NCBI GenBank assembly: GCA_021846225.1
Contig: JAJZCG010000002.1
Span: 35,940-99,939, forward strand
Direction: 5' to 3'
DNA: 64,000 nucleotides
Origin: Pseudomonadota bacterium
GTDB lineage: Bacteria; Pseudomonadota; Alphaproteobacteria; Acetobacterales; Acetobacteraceae
Both the position numbers and the translations under genes were made by a program. How positions within the stretch are numbered: position 1 is the stretch's first letter; every line of letters starts with the position of its first letter. The notes below the pieces were generated by a model that was not told where the DNA came from, searched no databases, and saw nothing but the letters and a program-made list of their open reading frames with translations. Shown in pieces: positions 20,728 through 28,998 of the stretch.

Positions 20728-22842
20728 CTAATGCGCCTCCAGCACGGATGGTTCAGGACGGCTAAGCTCACTGCGCGTGGTTTTCACCACCGCATCGACA
20801 TCGAGGATTAGCGCCACGCGGCCATCACCCATGACGGTGGCGGCGGCGATGCCGGGAACGGCGCGGTAATTGGCCTCCAGGCTTTTGATGACAACCTGGC
20901 GCTGACCGTGGATGGCATCGGCCAGCAGCACGGCGCGCACGCCGCCCTCGCCTTCCACCAGCAGGGCCACCGACTGGTCCGGCTCGACGAATTCATCGCT
21001 ATAGCCAAGGGAGGCGGCGACATCGACCATCGGCACATAACCGCCGCGCAGGCGGATGACGTTGATCTCGCCATCGAGCGGGAATACGTCCGCCGCCTTG
21101 GGCTTGAGCGTTTCAACGATGGCGCCGAGCGGGATGATGAGCGTGTGGCCGCGCGCGGAGATGACCATGCCGTCCAGCACCGCCAGGGTGAGCGGCAGGC
21201 TAAGGGTGAAGGTGGAGCCATGGCCGGGGCGCGAGGAGATGGAGATGCGCCCGCCGAGCGCCGCCACGGATTGGCGCACCACATCCATGCCGACTCCACG
21301 GCCCGAAATGTCGGAAACCGTGCTGGCTGTGGAGAAGCCCGGCAGGAAGATCAGATTGTCGATCTCATCATCGGTGAGCGCGGCGTCCGGCGAGATCAGC
21401 CCGTTCTCAATGGCTTTTTCCTTGACGCGGGCGCGGTTGATGCCGGCGCCATCGTCGGAGACTTCCAGCACAATGCGCCCCGAGCGGTGCAACGCGGTGA
21501 GGCGCACCAGACCTTCGGCCGGTTTGCCGGCGGCGAGGCGCTTTTCGGGGGATTCCAGCCCATGGTCGATGGCGTTGCGGATCATGTGGGTCAACGGATC
21601 GGCGATGCGCTCGATGACGGTTTTGTCCACCTCGGTGCCTTCGCCCTCGGTGACAAGGCGCGCCTGCTTGCCGGTTTGCGCCGCAACCTCGCGCACCAGG
21701 CGCGGCATGCGCTGGAACACAGAGCGCACCGGCTGGGCGCGGATGGCCATCACGCTGTCCTGAATCTCGCGCGTTAAATGCTCAAGCTCCTCCAACGCCA
21801 TGGCGACGCCAGAGGCGCGCGCGATGCCCGCCTCCAGCACGCGCTGACTCAGCATCGCCTCGTTGATGACGAGTTCGCCCACGAGATCTATCATGCGGTC
21901 CACCCGGTCGAGATCCACACGGATGGTGGCGCTGACTGCCGCGGCGCTCTCCGCCTTGGCGGCCATGACCTCCACGGGGCTTTGCTTTGCCACGGGTGCG
22001 GGCGGGGGTTCGTGATGCTCCGGCTCGGGCGGGGCGAGCGGTTCTTCCTCATCAAACACCGGCGGGGGGAAGAATTCAAAAGAGAAGCCGTTATCGCCGG
22101 TGATGACGTCTCCCGGTTTGAGCGATGGCTCGGCCGGGGTGGCGGCGGTGATCTCAAGATGGCAGTCATCCTCGACGAATTCGAAGACGTTGCGGATTGC
22201 CTGCTCGGCGCAGTCAGCTTCCAGCGTGATGTTCCAGGTGAGATAGGCGCCTTCAGGGTCCATCTCGGAGAGTTCGGGCAGGTTGGTTGTATCCACCGTG
22301 ACCTCGATGGGGCCGAGCCGGCGCAACTCGCGCAGCAGCAAGGCGGTTTCGTTGGCTTTGGCGTAGAGCGGGGGGGTTGGGGTGAAGCTGATCTGCCAGG
22401 CGGGCACGGGCGCGGCGGCCGCGGGCTGTGACTTTGGCGGGGGCGGCGGCTCGTGGCCAAGATTGCTGATCTGGGTGAATTCCACGACCAGAGCGGCGGT
22501 GCGGGTTTCATCCACCGCGCCGTTATCACGCGCGGCGCGCACCAGATCGGCCAGAACATCGGCCGCGCGCAGCAGCAGGTTCATGACGCCGGGGCCGGTG
22601 GCGAGCGTGCCCGAACGCACCTGATCCAGCGCGGTCTCGAACACATGGGCGAAGCGAACCAGCGCATCCAAGGCAAAGATGCCCGCCCCACCCTTGATGG
22701 AATGCACCGCGCGGAAAACCGCGTTCACGGTTTCCGCCTCGGCGGCGCCGCTTTCCATCAGGATCAGCCCGGCTTCAAGCTCGGCGAGCTGTTCCTCACA
22801 CTCCTGGAAAAATGTTTCGCGGATGGCTGCCATCGGGTCCAA
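20728..22842 (-). CDS. cheA: Chemotaxis histidine kinase
   Basis: Hpt motif FRAVHSIKGGAGIF, kinase motifs MIRNAIDHGLE, DDGAGI, SGRGVGMDVVR, C-terminal CheW-like regulatory domain. Confidence 0.96.
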   Translation of the reverse strand: MDPMAAIRETFFQECEEQLAELEAGLILMESGAAEAETVNAVFRAVHSIKGGAGIFALDALVRFAHVFETALDQVRSGTLATGPGVMNLLLRAADVLADLVRAARDNGAVDETRTAALVVEFTQISNLGHEPPPPPKSQPAAAAPVPAWQISFTPTPPLYAKANETALLLRELRRLGPIEVTVDTTNLPELSEMDPEGAYLTWNITLEADCAEQAIRNVFEFVEDDCHLEITAATPAEPSLKPGDVITGDNGFSFEFFPPPVFDEEEPLAPPEPEHHEPPPAPVAKQSPVEVMAAKAESAAAVSATIRVDLDRVDRMIDLVGELVINEAMLSQRVLEAGIARASGVAMALEELEHLTREIQDSVMAIRAQPVRSVFQRMPRLVREVAAQTGKQARLVTEGEGTEVDKTVIERIADPLTHMIRNAIDHGLESPEKRLAAGKPAEGLVRLTALHRSGRIVLEVSDDGAGINRARVKEKAIENGLISPDAALTDDEIDNLIFLPGFSTASTVSDISGRGVGMDVVRQSVAALGGRISISSRPGHGSTFTLSLPLTLAVLDGMVISARGHTLIIPLGAIVETLKPKAADVFPLDGEINVIRLRGGYVPMVDVAASLGYSDEFVEPDQSVALLVEGEGGVRAVLLADAIHGQRQVVIKSLEANYRAVPGIAAATVMGDGRVALILDVDAVVKTTRSELSRPEPSVLEAH

Positions 22843-22859
22843 TGGATTAACTCCTGCGT

Positions 22860-23225
22860 TCAGGCCGCGACGCGGCGAATGGCTTCAACCAGCTTGATGG
22901 GATCGAAGGGTTTGACGATCCACCCGGTGGCGCCAGCCGCGCGGGCGCGGTTTTTTTTCTCGGCGTCAACCTCGGTGGTGAGGACCAAAACAGGCGTCGA
23001 ACGGCGGGTCTCATCGCGCCGGACTGCCTCGATGAAGCCAAACCCATCCATGCGCGGCATGTTGATGTCGGTGACAATGACATCCGGCCGTTCCGTCTCC
23101 AAAACTTCCAGCCCGTGCAGGCCATCCTCGGCTTGCAATACGCGAAAGCCCGCCGCAAGCAGCGAATGCCGCAACATGTCCCGCATCGCGCGGGAGTCAT
23201 CGACTGTGAGAACGGTCGTGCTCAT
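22860..23225 (-). CDS. cheY: CheY-like response regulator
   Basis: MSTTVLTVDDSRAMRDMLRHSL...PDVIVTDINMPRMDGFGFIEAVR...AGATGWIVKPFDP. Confidence 0.92.
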   Translation of the reverse strand: MSTTVLTVDDSRAMRDMLRHSLLAAGFRVLQAEDGLHGLEVLETERPDVIVTDINMPRMDGFGFIEAVRRDETRRSTPVLVLTTEVDAEKKNRARAAGATGWIVKPFDPIKLVEAIRRVAA

Positions 23226-23524
23226 TAAGGCAGTTCCTTGCAATATGTTAGTGTTTTTGGAGCGACGCCAAACAGGTTGAGAGTGGTGAGAAAATCCTCG
23301 GAGCAATCAGCCAGGCTGAGATCCTGCTCATCCGCCGCCCAGGCCGCGCGCGCGGCAAGCAAAACCTGCAGGCATTGCGCGCCGAGACGCTGCACGTCAC
23401 CCGCGTTGAGGCTAAGGGGACGCCCGCGCAGGGTGAGCAAATTCTCCAGCAGGGCGGCGGCGGCTGTAAGGTCCAGAATTGGCGGGAGGGCCAGGGTATC
23501 CGCGCCGGGGTGAATGTGTTCCAT
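23225..23524 (-). CDS. STAS-domain protein, chemotaxis operon
   Basis: LDLTAAAALLENLLTLRGRPLSLNAGDVQRLGAQCLQVLLAARAAWAADEQDLSL, a STAS pattern. TAATG overlap with cheY. Confidence 0.82.
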   Translation of the reverse strand: MEHIHPGADTLALPPILDLTAAAALLENLLTLRGRPLSLNAGDVQRLGAQCLQVLLAARAAWAADEQDLSLADCSEDFLTTLNLFGVAPKTLTYCKELP

Positions 23525-23553
23525 GATGCTTCCTGATTTTGATGGCCCGGGGA

Positions 23554-25524
23554 TTAGAACTCGTCCCAGTCTTCGGCGGCGGGGGCGGAAGGTTCGGTAT
23601 TATGAGATACCGAAATGAATTTTCCGGATGGAGCGTGGACGGGGATGCGCGATTTCCGGCGCGCGGTCTCCTGGGCTGCGGGTTGGGGCTGCGTCTGGGG
23701 CGGAGGCGGAAGCTCGGCATGGCTGGTCTCGAACTGGGCAACCAGGCGGGCAAGCTCCTCGGCCTCGGCGACGAGGCTGTGGCTGGCGGCGGTGGTTTGC
23801 TCGACCATGGCGGCGTTCTGCTGGGTGACCTTATCCATTTGGTTGACGGCGGCGTTCACCTCCGCGAGGCCGGTTGCCTGCTCCTGCGCCGAGGCGGCGA
23901 TTTCATTCACCAGGCTGTTGAGCCGCTCCACCTGTTCCACGATGCGCCCAAGCGCCTTGCCGGTTTCGCCCACCAGGCGCACGCCGGTGGCCACTTGCTG
24001 CCCCGAGGCGGAGATGAGGGCTTTGATCTCTTTCGCGGCATCGGCCGAGCGTTGCGCCAGGGCGCGAACCTCGGTGGCCACCACGGCAAAGCCGCGCCCG
24101 GCATCCCCTGCCCGCGCCGCCTCCACACCGGCGTTGAGCGCCAGTAAATTCGTCTGAAAGGCGATTTCGTCAATCACGCCGATGATGTTGCCGATCTGGC
24201 GGGAAGATGTCTCGATCCCCGACATCGCGCCAACCGTGTCGCTCACCACGGCGCCGGAGCGCTCGGCATCACCGCGCGCGGCATTGACAACATCGCGCGC
24301 CGCATTCGCACCCTCAGAGGTTTTACGAACCGTGGCGGTGATTTCATCCAGCGCCGCGGCGGTTTCCTCCAGGCTGGCCGCCTGCTGTTCCGTGCGGTGG
24401 GAGAGATCATCCGAGGCCTGGCGGATTTCCCCGGCGCCGGCGCGCACACCATGAGTGTTCTGGGCGATCGAGCCCATGGTCGCCTCCAGCGTTTCCATGG
24501 CGCGGTTGAAATCGCCGCGCAGTTTTTCGTATTCAGCGGCGAAATTCGCGGTCAGACGGAATTGCAGATTGCCCAGGGCGAGGCGTTCCAGCCCGGCCGC
24601 CAGCGAATCGACAACAAATTTCTGCTGTTCGAGAAAGCCGGTTCTGGCCTGTTCATCGGCAGCGCGCTGCTGCTCGGCCTTGTGCGCGGCTTCCCGGGCT
24701 TTTTCCTCAAGGAGGAGCTTCTGCAAAGCGGATTCCTTGAAGATTTGCACGGTGTGCGCCATGTTCCCGACTTCATCCTTGCGGTCACGCCCGGTTACAT
24801 CCACTTGCAGGTCGCCGCCGGCCAGGCGCTCCATATTGCCTTGCAGTTGCTTCAGAGGGTTGATGAGCCAGCTGTTGATGGCGAAGAAGGCGGCGATGAC
24901 CGCCAAGACCAAACCACCGATGATGATGAGGAATGTGAGCATGACGGTTGTGCTGGAACTCTGGTCCAGCGCGGCTGCGGCATTGCTGGCCTGGATCTGG
25001 AGCTTTGAGCGCTCCGCGGTCATGGCGGCGGCGGCGGGCTGAAAGCCGGGCATGCAGGAAGTGATGAACTCCTGCTGTGTGGTCACCTCTTCATAGGTCG
25101 TCGTGGCGGCGATGGCGTCAGTAATGGTTTTGGCGCATGTCGTATTGATCAGGTCGTCGCCTTGCTTCTGCAGGATTTGCAGCGCTGGCGCCTCGTCCGG
25201 GAGCAAACGCGCGGCGCTCTCCAGATGTGTGTCAAAAGCGGAATGGTCCAAGACAAGCCGGGACCCGGCGTTGGTGGTGTTGGTGATGAGCAGAACGCCG
25301 ATGTCCGCCTGCATCGCGCTCATATCCCGATTTGATTGCGTGAGCAGATTCGCCGCCGCGCCGGATTTTTCAATGACCTGCCGGTAGCCCGTGGCGATGC
25401 CCTGCAGCTGCCCGGTTGTATAAAACGCGCCGCCGACACCAAAAACGCCGAAAATTCCCAGGATAACGAGGAATTTTGCAATAATTGGCAGATTCTTCAC
25501 GCGACGGCTCCTTGCTCGTTTCAC
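23554..25524 (-). CDS. Methyl-accepting chemotaxis protein with C-terminal W-x-x-F tail
   Basis: Same signalling hairpin as the 15372-17291 MCP, HAMP domain, C-terminus ...EDWDEF. Confidence 0.95.
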   Translation of the reverse strand: MKRARSRRVKNLPIIAKFLVILGIFGVFGVGGAFYTTGQLQGIATGYRQVIEKSGAAANLLTQSNRDMSAMQADIGVLLITNTTNAGSRLVLDHSAFDTHLESAARLLPDEAPALQILQKQGDDLINTTCAKTITDAIAATTTYEEVTTQQEFITSCMPGFQPAAAAMTAERSKLQIQASNAAAALDQSSSTTVMLTFLIIIGGLVLAVIAAFFAINSWLINPLKQLQGNMERLAGGDLQVDVTGRDRKDEVGNMAHTVQIFKESALQKLLLEEKAREAAHKAEQQRAADEQARTGFLEQQKFVVDSLAAGLERLALGNLQFRLTANFAAEYEKLRGDFNRAMETLEATMGSIAQNTHGVRAGAGEIRQASDDLSHRTEQQAASLEETAAALDEITATVRKTSEGANAARDVVNAARGDAERSGAVVSDTVGAMSGIETSSRQIGNIIGVIDEIAFQTNLLALNAGVEAARAGDAGRGFAVVATEVRALAQRSADAAKEIKALISASGQQVATGVRLVGETGKALGRIVEQVERLNSLVNEIAASAQEQATGLAEVNAAVNQMDKVTQQNAAMVEQTTAASHSLVAEAEELARLVAQFETSHAELPPPPQTQPQPAAQETARRKSRIPVHAPSGKFISVSHNTEPSAPAAEDWDEF

Positions 25525-25683
25525 GCAGCCCGCAATAGCGCCTTCGCCGCAAGCTGCCCCATGTCCTGGAGCCGACTATGCCCTGTGAGGTTTAATGTTT
25601 CGTATCCAAGTTGACGATTTGGCGGTGGGCAGACGCGCGCCGGGCCTGCCACGTTGCCGCGGCAAGCCCGGGGATTGAGCGTT

Positions 25684-25710
25684 AAAAACAGGTGCGGCCC
25701 CTTGCGGGGC
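25684..25710 (-). terminator. Possible weak terminator downstream of the CpaE-like gene
   Basis: Minus strand: GCCCC-GCAA-GGGGC stem-loop followed a few nt later by TTTTT. Confidence 0.35.
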
Positions 25711-25717
25711 GCCGGGT

Positions 25718-26932
25718 TCAGTTACTGAACATGCGCTTCCACACGGAGGGAGGGTGTTCACCCTGTTTCTCGGGGCCGCCGCCGGTGATGGCGGTGGCGA
25801 TTTCCAGCACGGCCTTGCTGTAGGCCGCGGGCAGGAATTCCTGCGCCCGGCCCAGGTTCTGGCTCTTGGTCAACCCGGTGGTGTAGGGCAGCGTATGGTC
25901 AATGGCGCGGCCCAGGGCCGACTCCATGGCGCTGGCGGTTAGGGTTTCCTGGGTTCTCGGGCAGAGGTTATTACTTACCAGGATGCTGCGCTGGCCGTCG
26001 CTGGCGGTTTCGCGCCCGCGCATGATCCGCGCGGCATTACGCACGGCGAGGATCGTGGGGTCGGCCAGCATGACGAGGAAGCCGCATTGCTCCAGCACGG
26101 CGTTGACCACCGCGCCGCTGCGCGAAGCGGTATCGAGAACCACGAAATGGAAATGCTCGACCAATACGGCGAGCAGCTCCTTCAAACTATCCGGGGTGAT
26201 GGGGTCGGCGGCCATGAGGTCGTTATCGGCGGTGAGCGTGAACAGCCGCGGCCCGCGCAAGGTGAGGATTTTTTCCAGCCCCAGATGGTCCAGCCCGGCG
26301 ATGTTCTGCAGCGCCGCCACGAGGCCATGGCTGGGCGGCAGGTTGAACACCAGGTTCACCGCGCCGTTGTAGACGTCCAGATCAACCACCACCGTCCGGC
26401 GTGAGAATCCATGGGCCAGATGCCAGGCCAGGCTGCAGGCCAGGGTGGTGGCGCCGGCGCCGCCGCGTGCGCCGAGCACGGCGATGGTTTTGCCGGCACG
26501 CGGGGCGCGGACGGGCTCGCCGGCATGCGCGCCCAGGTTAAGGCCGCGGCGCAGCATGGCCGCGGTGAAGGGCTTGAGCAGATAATCAGCGACGCCGAGC
26601 TGCATGAGATCACGGAACAGGCCGACATCGTTACGGTCGCCAGCGACAATGATGCGCGTGCCGGGCTCGGCGAGGTTGGCGACGCGGGTCATGTCGTTCA
26701 GCGGCGCGGGGGAATCGGATATATCAACCAGTATCTGGTGCGGCCAGGATGGAAGGGTTTTGACAAAGTCGAGCGCGTCGCCGATGCCGCCTTGCCGGAC
26801 CACGGCGTTCTTCAATTCAAGGTCGAACACCAGGGACTGCACAAGGTCGCGGTTGTCCGGGTCACTGAGAAAGGCCACAAGCTCCAGCGCGCGGGCGGGC
26901 TCATTATGTTCGGCTGTTTCGTTCATATTCAT
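25718..26932 (-). CDS. cpaE: CpaE-like pilus assembly/localisation ATPase (receiver-like plus MinD/ParA-type domain)
   Basis: Degenerate receiver-like N-terminus, then TIAVLGARGGAGATTLACSLAWHLA...VVVDLDVYNGAVNLVFNLPP. Confidence 0.82.
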   Translation of the reverse strand: MNMNETAEHNEPARALELVAFLSDPDNRDLVQSLVFDLELKNAVVRQGGIGDALDFVKTLPSWPHQILVDISDSPAPLNDMTRVANLAEPGTRIIVAGDRNDVGLFRDLMQLGVADYLLKPFTAAMLRRGLNLGAHAGEPVRAPRAGKTIAVLGARGGAGATTLACSLAWHLAHGFSRRTVVVDLDVYNGAVNLVFNLPPSHGLVAALQNIAGLDHLGLEKILTLRGPRLFTLTADNDLMAADPITPDSLKELLAVLVEHFHFVVLDTASRSGAVVNAVLEQCGFLVMLADPTILAVRNAARIMRGRETASDGQRSILVSNNLCPRTQETLTASAMESALGRAIDHTLPYTTGLTKSQNLGRAQEFLPAAYSKAVLEIATAITGGGPEKQGEHPPSVWKRMFSN

Positions 26933-27125
26933 TCCCCTGCACCAGGAAACAGGTGCGAAGCATTAACGGCATGGAAGAAAGCCGCATTGACCGGGATCAA
27001 GCGGGAACAGGGACCGGGCGGCGGGGGCGATACCCCCTGAGTTTAGCCAAAAGTCTTTAAAAATCAGGCACAACGCCAGCCACTATAATAAAGATGCGGG
27101 GCGTTGAGAAGCCTGTGCGCCGGAC

Positions 27126-27154
27126 AAAAAAAAGGCGGTGCAAACTGCACCGCC
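27126..27154 (-). terminator. Rho-independent terminator of the cold-shock gene
   Basis: Minus strand: GGCGGTGCA-GTT-TGCACCGCC (9-bp perfect stem) followed by eight T. Confidence 0.92.
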
Positions 27155-27176
27155 CCATTCCTCCGGCAAGCGGCGA

Positions 27177-27383
27177 TTAGCCGGCCTGCAGATTTTCCGC
27201 CGAGAGCTTGCCCTGCTGGCCAGCCTGAATCTCGTAGCGAATCTTCTGGCCCTCGTTGAGGGTGCCAAGGCTGGAACGCTCAACAGCTGAAATGTGCACG
27301 AACACATCCTTGGAGCCGTCGTCGGGCTGGATGAAACCATAACCCTTGGTTGCGTTAAACCACTTCACTGTACCTGATGCCAT
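27177..27383 (-). CDS. Cold-shock domain protein, CspA family
   Basis: [37 protein letters not shown]. Confidence 0.97.
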   Translation of the reverse strand: MASGTVKWFNATKGYGFIQPDDGSKDVFVHISAVERSSLGTLNEGQKIRYEIQAGQQGKLSAENLQAG

Positions 27384-27549
27384 GTCGCATCTCCTAACAA
27401 ACAGCGACCCGCAACATGCAGGCCAAAATACTCTTCAGATTGTTGGGGAAGCGTCGGACCGCAAAAGCAGAGAAAACACGCAACAACAAGAAACGAAAAG
27501 CGCCGTGGCCACCTTATACGCCAGTTTTGCCCGGACCACAAACAATGAA

Positions 27550-28998
27550 TTAAGGCGCGAAGGGGAGACGGGCCTGGATTGCCCCCGCCCCGGGCAGGGC
27601 AGATGCCTGAAATCCGCCGCCCAGGTCCTGGAACAGGGCAACACTGGCCAGCAGGCGGTTTTGCTGCACGGCAAGCGCAGCCTGCTGGTCGCCCAGCAGG
27701 ATGACCTGGGCGCTCACCACCGTGGTGTAATTCACGGTGCCGGCCTGATACTGGTTGAGGGCGATGCGCAGGGCGCTTTGCGCATCGGCCACGGCGCGGG
27801 CCTCCACCTGCGCCTGCGCCGCGAGAATCCGCAAACCTGAGAGATCGTTCTCCACTCCCTGCAGGGCGCTCAGCACGGTTTGCCGGTAGGTCTGCACGCT
27901 CTGGTCATAGGCGAATTCCGCCGCGCGCACGCTGGCGCTGCGGGTGCCGCCCGCGAACAGGGTGGATGAGACGCTAGCGCCCAGCGACCACAGGCTGTTG
28001 CTGACAGAGAACAGCCCGCCGATGGGGTCCGCCGCGTAGCCGCCCAGCGCGGAGAGGCTTAAATCAGGGTAATAGGCGCCCTCCGCGATGCCGATTTTGG
28101 CGTTGGCCTCGGCCATCGCGCGCTCGGCGGCGGCAATATCCGGCCGGCGCTGGAGCAAAGTGCTGGGAACGCCGGGCGGGGCCACCGGCACCATGGTGAT
28201 CTGCGGGGCGGCGGGCAGGCTGAAAGACTCGGGCGTCTGCCCGGCCAGCACGGCGATGGCGTGCTCATATTGCGCGCGCGCCACCCCGGCGTTGATGAGC
28301 TGGGCCTGGGCGGCGTCAAGCTGGGCGCGGGCGGTGATGACATCGGAGGGGGCGGCGACGCCCGCCGCCGCCTGGTTCTGGGCGATTTGCAGGCTGCGCG
28401 TGTCGGCCGCGACGGTGGCCTGGTAGAGCGCGGTTGCCGCGCCGGCGGCGCGCAGGTCCACATAATCAGCCGCCAGCGCGGCCTGGGCGCTCAAGGTGGC
28501 GTTGGCGAGGTCCGCGGCGCTGATCTGGGCTGCCGCCACATCCCCCTGGACCTGACGGCGGATCTTGCCCCAGATGTCAGGCGTCCAGGAGGCGCTGCCC
28601 TCAAAAGTGCCGGAGGTGCGCGGCCCGGCGCCAAGGCCGCCGGCGCCCTGTTTGGCCCGCGTCGCGCTGCCGGTGAGGCCGAGGCTGGGGAACAACCCGC
28701 CGCGGGCCTCCTGCACGATCTCCAGCGATTGCCGGTAGGCGTCATAATCAGCCAGCAGGGTTGCGTTGCGCACCGCCACCTGGGGTTCCAGCCGGTTGAG
28801 CTGCGGATCGCCAAAGGCCTGCCACCAGTTGCCTTTAGGGGCTGCGTCGGCGGGTGTGGCGCGCACCCAGCCGGCGGCGGCTTGGTAGCTGGCGGGCATG
28901 ACCAGCTGCGGGCGGTGGTAGTCCGGCCCCACCATGCAGCCGGAGAGGCCAAGCAGGCCGAGGAGGCTGAACGCCCATTTGCTGGTCATCGGTTTCAT
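27550..28998 (-). CDS. RND efflux outer-membrane factor, NodT family lipoprotein
   Basis: LLGLSGCMVGPDYHRPQL lipobox, SWTPDIWGKIRRQVQGD, LLQRRPDIAAAERAMAEANAKIGIAEGAYYPDLSLSA. ATG overlaps the upstream RND gene stop. Confidence 0.93.
   Translation of the reverse strand: MKPMTSKWAFSLLGLLGLSGCMVGPDYHRPQLVMPASYQAAAGWVRATPADAAPKGNWWQAFGDPQLNRLEPQVAVRNATLLADYDAYRQSLEIVQEARGGLFPSLGLTGSATRAKQGAGGLGAGPRTSGTFEGSASWTPDIWGKIRRQVQGDVAAAQISAADLANATLSAQAALAADYVDLRAAGAATALYQATVAADTRSLQIAQNQAAAGVAAPSDVITARAQLDAAQAQLINAGVARAQYEHAIAVLAGQTPESFSLPAAPQITMVPVAPPGVPSTLLQRRPDIAAAERAMAEANAKIGIAEGAYYPDLSLSALGGYAADPIGGLFSVSNSLWSLGASVSSTLFAGGTRSASVRAAEFAYDQSVQTYRQTVLSALQGVENDLSGLRILAAQAQVEARAVADAQSALRIALNQYQAGTVNYTTVVSAQVILLGDQQAALAVQQNRLLASVALFQDLGGGFQASALPGAGAIQARLPFAP

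Noticed and set aside
27384-27549. Possible separate gene upstream of the cold-shock protein
   Set aside because: No supported ORF; more likely the long 5' leader/promoter typical of csp genes.
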